58,696 nucleotides of DNA, taken from Pseudogemmobacter bohemicus. Lineage in GTDB: Bacteria > Pseudomonadota > Alphaproteobacteria > Rhodobacterales > Rhodobacteraceae. Below, in pieces: positions 57,062 through 58,696 of this stretch. Position numbers and translations under genes: made by a program. The stretch is taken from assembly GCF_003290025.1 (NCBI RefSeq), contig NZ_QNHG01000008.1, positions 35,754 through 94,449 of the forward strand, in the 5' to 3' direction. The notes under the pieces are model-generated. The model saw only the letters and a list, made by a program, of their open reading frames with translations, did no database searches and was not told where the DNA came from. Numbering within the stretch: the stretch's first letter is position 1; every line of letters starts with the position of its first letter.

Positions 57062-57192
57062 CCCTTTTTCTTCTTCGGCGCTGCAGCGGGTGCCAGTGCG
57101 CCTTTTTCGAACAGAGGTGCCGCTACTGGGGCAGCCTTGACCTGTTTGGGCTTCTTCGCCTCACGATTTCCGCGTTTGTTTCCCTTGGCCAT
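57058..57192 (-). CDS. Tiny Lys-rich protein upstream of ndvB
   Basis: 44 residues from ATG 57192 with AAGGATA upstream: MAKGNKRGNREAKKPKQVKA, then AAPVAAPLFEKGALAPAAAP and KKKKG. I recall similar short basic proteins starting MAKGN/MAKGQ with NREAKKPK in alphaproteobacteria. The stop TGA lies within the TTGA that holds the proposed ndvB start, suggesting coupling. The very basic composition suggests binding to nucleic acid or ribosome. Function unknown. Confidence 0.7.
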   Translation of the reverse strand: MAKGNKRGNREAKKPKQVKAAPVAAPLFEKGALAPAAAPKKKKG

Positions 57193-57708
57193 ATAGTTAT
57201 CCTTTGATTTACGGACCGCAAAGCGCGGGCATGATTATTCAGCCCACGCGCGATGCGAAGGGGCTGAGAAGGTTTCGAACCAGCGATCACATTCACTCAC
57301 TCAGGGAGTGCCAGTAATTTTTGGATAGCAAGGCAACGGCGTCGGGCGGAGCTTTCTCGACGCCAGATCAACCTGTGACGTGAGAATGATGGAAGAGGAC
57401 CTCAATAGCAACCCCTTTGGATGAGCGTTACAGCGGCTGAAGCGAAGGGTGCTCATAAGTTGTCATTATATCATGCGGTTGGAGTGGCTTCGGGTTGGGT
57501 TTGATAATTTATTTATTGTAATGCCTTGATTTTCTGAAACGACTACTTATTTGGATAGAAGCAGAGCTTGCCCGGATGAACGACCGGGTGACTGCGCGAT
57601 TTATCTCCTTCGTGAGAAATCTCCGTGGAATTCTCTTATCTCACATCGGCTTTTCCGGTGTGGTTTTGCAGTTCAGTTCTGCAAAAACGGCATGGAGCGG
57701 AGGTTGAT
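57193..57708. other. AT-richer intergenic region between divergent genes
   Basis: Holds the leaders of the minus-strand ndvB transcript and the plus-strand small-protein genes. A/T-rich words around 57470-57560 are likely promoter DNA, but I could not fix -35/-10 boxes. A hairpin TTTTGCAG-TTCAGTT-CTGCAAAA lies at about 57664-57687, just before the next start. A longer frame through it (from 57625) is therefore less likely than the TTG start at 57709. Confidence 0.45.
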
Positions 57709-57915
57709 TTGACTGCCAAAAAAAGGAAGCAAGAGGTTCTTCGCGCGTCTCCCAGAGAGAACCTCATGGACCGAACCACAGTCGCTGCGCGAGACATCGT
57801 CGAAGCGGAATCCCGAAAACGCCATGAATTGACTCAGTCACTTCGCGCTGCCCGTCTGGCAAAGGAGGAAGAGCTATCTGCGGACCCTCCACAGAAGCGA
57901 AAGCCCCGTCCCTGA
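57709..57915 (+). CDS. Small basic helical protein
   Basis: 68 residues from TTG 57709, chosen because GGAGG ends five bases upstream; the frame is open from ATG 57625. LTAKKRKQEVLRASPRENLM is followed by DRTTVAARDIVEAESRKRHE and LTQSLRAARLAKEEEL. It resembles short alphaproteobacterial proteins with a MDRTT...A..IV.....RR pattern that I recall as uncharacterised. Strongly helical and charged, no domain known. Lies upstream of the hairpin terminator at 58266. Confidence 0.7.
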   Translation: MTAKKRKQEVLRASPRENLMDRTTVAARDIVEAESRKRHELTQSLRAARLAKEEELSADPPQKRKPRP

Positions 57916-57981
57916 CAGGCTGCCATCGATGGCTTCGGCATCGTCAGGAACAAGTAAACACTTAAAATAAGGGGGGATTTG

Positions 57982-58158
57982 ATGCGAAAATCGAACAGAT
58001 ACTGCGCGCCAGTACTCGCGAGTTCCGCTGGCAACACCAATGACAGTACAGACTCAAGAACATGTTCAGCGCGTGAAGAAAAATCCATCGAGGTCGGTTC
58101 CTCTGGTGGCGGGGCGATGCTGCCTTATGTCCGGCTGCACAAGCTGATCCAGGAATAG
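57982..58158 (+). CDS. Possible very small protein
   Basis: 58 residues from ATG 57982 with a strong GGGGGG-rich leader seven bases upstream: MRKSNRYCAPVLASSAGNTN, ending LPYVRLHKLIQE. No family recognised. The good ribosome site and the position between other small genes support it weakly. It may be spurious. Confidence 0.35.
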   Translation: MRKSNRYCAPVLASSAGNTNDSTDSRTCSAREEKSIEVGSSGGGAMLPYVRLHKLIQE

Positions 58159-58265
58159 GAAACCGCCTCGCAATGGCGGTTAAGGTTCCCGTGTGAATTG
58201 GTGGGACAAGGCGATGCTACTTTACAGCTCGTCCGCACCCATCAAGAAAGAGTAGCCGGGAAGGT

Positions 58266-58298
58266 AAAGCGGCGGAGCCTGCTCCGCCGCTTTGCTTT
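58266..58298 (+). terminator. Strong hairpin terminator
   Basis: AAAGCGGCGGAGC-CT-GCTCCGCCGCTTT, a 13-bp inverted repeat followed by GCTTTG. It closes the transcript of the small genes to its left and precedes the leader of the next gene by about 20 bases. Confidence 0.78.
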
Positions 58299-58318
58299 GT
58301 AAATCAGGAGAAAGTGAC

Positions 58319-58501
58319 ATGGGATATTCGACACCTAAGACGCCGTTCAACTTGGCCGAATTTCTGAGCCAGAACGCAGCGCCGCGATCCTATCGGAAAC
58401 CCGTCTGGGGAAGAAAGCCGGCGTCGAGGCCGACGACGGAAAAGGATGCAAACGCCGATACAAGCCCGGAAAAGCGGGTGAAGGAAGAGCCGGGTGACTG
58501 A
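58319..58501 (+). CDS. Small hydrophilic protein
   Basis: 60 residues from ATG 58319 with AGGAGA upstream: MGYSTPKTPFNLAEFLSQNA, then APRSYRKPVWGRKPASRPTT and a charged tail. The sequence is disordered-looking and rich in Pro, Lys and Arg, without a known domain. It is bracketed by terminators on both sides, so it is probably transcribed alone, possibly by read-through or a promoter within the terminator-RBS gap. Confidence 0.6.
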   Translation: MGYSTPKTPFNLAEFLSQNAAPRSYRKPVWGRKPASRPTTEKDANADTSPEKRVKEEPGD

Positions 58502-58517
58502 AGTGATCCACAAAACC

Positions 58518-58551
58518 GACCTGTTTCCGCAACAGGTCTGAGTTATTTATT
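58518..58551 (+). terminator. Hairpin after the last small gene
   Basis: GACCTGTT-TCCGC-AACAGGTC, a perfect 8-bp stem 16 bases after the stop, followed by TGAGTTATTTATT. A moderate terminator. Confidence 0.65.
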
Positions 58552-58593
58552 GGGGCGCCCAGATACCCCTCGAAATTTCAAGCTCCTTACCCT

Positions 58594-58618
58594 ATATGCG
58601 ATGAGCATATGTTTTTTT
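58594..58618 (+). terminator. Short hairpin with T7 tail
   Basis: ATATGC-GATGA-GCATAT followed by G and seven T. The stem is weak but the T-tract is classical; it may be a second terminator in tandem. Confidence 0.55.
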
Positions 58619-58696
58619 CGGACCTGCTCTTTCGGCTCAGCATTCGATCTTCAGCTTTGCCGGGCTGCTACGTTGTGTGGGCAGCATCTTGAACCT

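Noticed and set aside
55856-57196. Plus-strand 446-codon frame antisense to ndvB
   Set aside because: The glucan synthase reads through with conserved domains; the antisense frame shows no family features.
57625-57708. N-terminal extension of the 57709 gene from ATG 57625
   Set aside because: The extension covers a hairpin and has no good ribosome site, while GGAGG sits ideally before TTG 57709.
1-58696. CRISPR array
   Set aside because: No regularly spaced short direct repeats were seen anywhere in the window; the only long repeats are IS copies.

Overview
The window looks like a Rhodobacteraceae-type alphaproteobacterial genome (Paracoccus/Rhodobacter-like). The evidence is high GC, VirB/VirD4 conjugation genes of alphaproteobacterial type, a cyclic beta-1,2-glucan synthase, and a tRNA-His that lacks G-1 and carries A73, a known alphaproteobacterial trait. 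It is an accessory region heavily rearranged by mobile DNA. Many genes are broken, and several can be rejoined exactly in silico by removing an insertion.

Left part (1-10.2 kb): debris of a conjugative or integrative element. It holds the C-terminal end of an ATP-binding protein, a 3'-truncated methylase/helicase of strawberry-notch type, a two-gene tyrosine-recombinase module starting at a perfect 20-bp palindrome, a 5'-truncated VirD2-like relaxase that still has its tyrosine but no start codon, and an intact VirD4/TraG coupling protein.

Middle part (10.2-31 kb): two nested insertion stories. (a) A gene for a ~400-aa helical protein is split at an ATCGAT direct repeat by a 4.6-kb unit. The unit consists of an IS1380-family element plus adjacent chromosomal DNA (tRNA-His, tex, start of an amidase gene). 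It looks like an ISEcp1-style transposition unit using a surrogate right end. (b) A large YobI-like P-loop ATPase gene (about 1,220 codons when rejoined) is split by a 10.8-kb composite transposon bounded by IS66-type ends and a perfect 8-bp target duplication (CCTTAATC). Inside lie a complete IS66, madM with its start replaced, an HlyD/ABC-2 exporter operon without ATPase, an IS110, an IS5/IS903-type element, and a second IS1380 copy with its own duplication. Both IS1380 copies have the same multiply frameshifted transposase.

Right-middle (31-43.3 kb): an IS256-family element; a metabolic block (HdeD-like membrane protein, patatin-like hydrolase, GntP-family permease, AI-2E transporter remnant); a Phd/VapC toxin-antitoxin pair; then a minus-strand type IV secretion block (virB9, virB10, frameshifted virB11, a small exported protein, virB6, ssb). 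A secreted cysteine-repeat protein gene sits upstream of this block and runs into virB9.

Right part (43.6-58.7 kb): a block without visible insertions. It contains a divergent solo GroEL, a Crp/Fnr regulator, an overlapping operon of small unknown proteins ending in a transglutaminase, a convergent 2,800-codon ndvB-like cyclic glucan synthase, and several very small basic proteins with hairpin terminators. This looks like an envelope/stress module.
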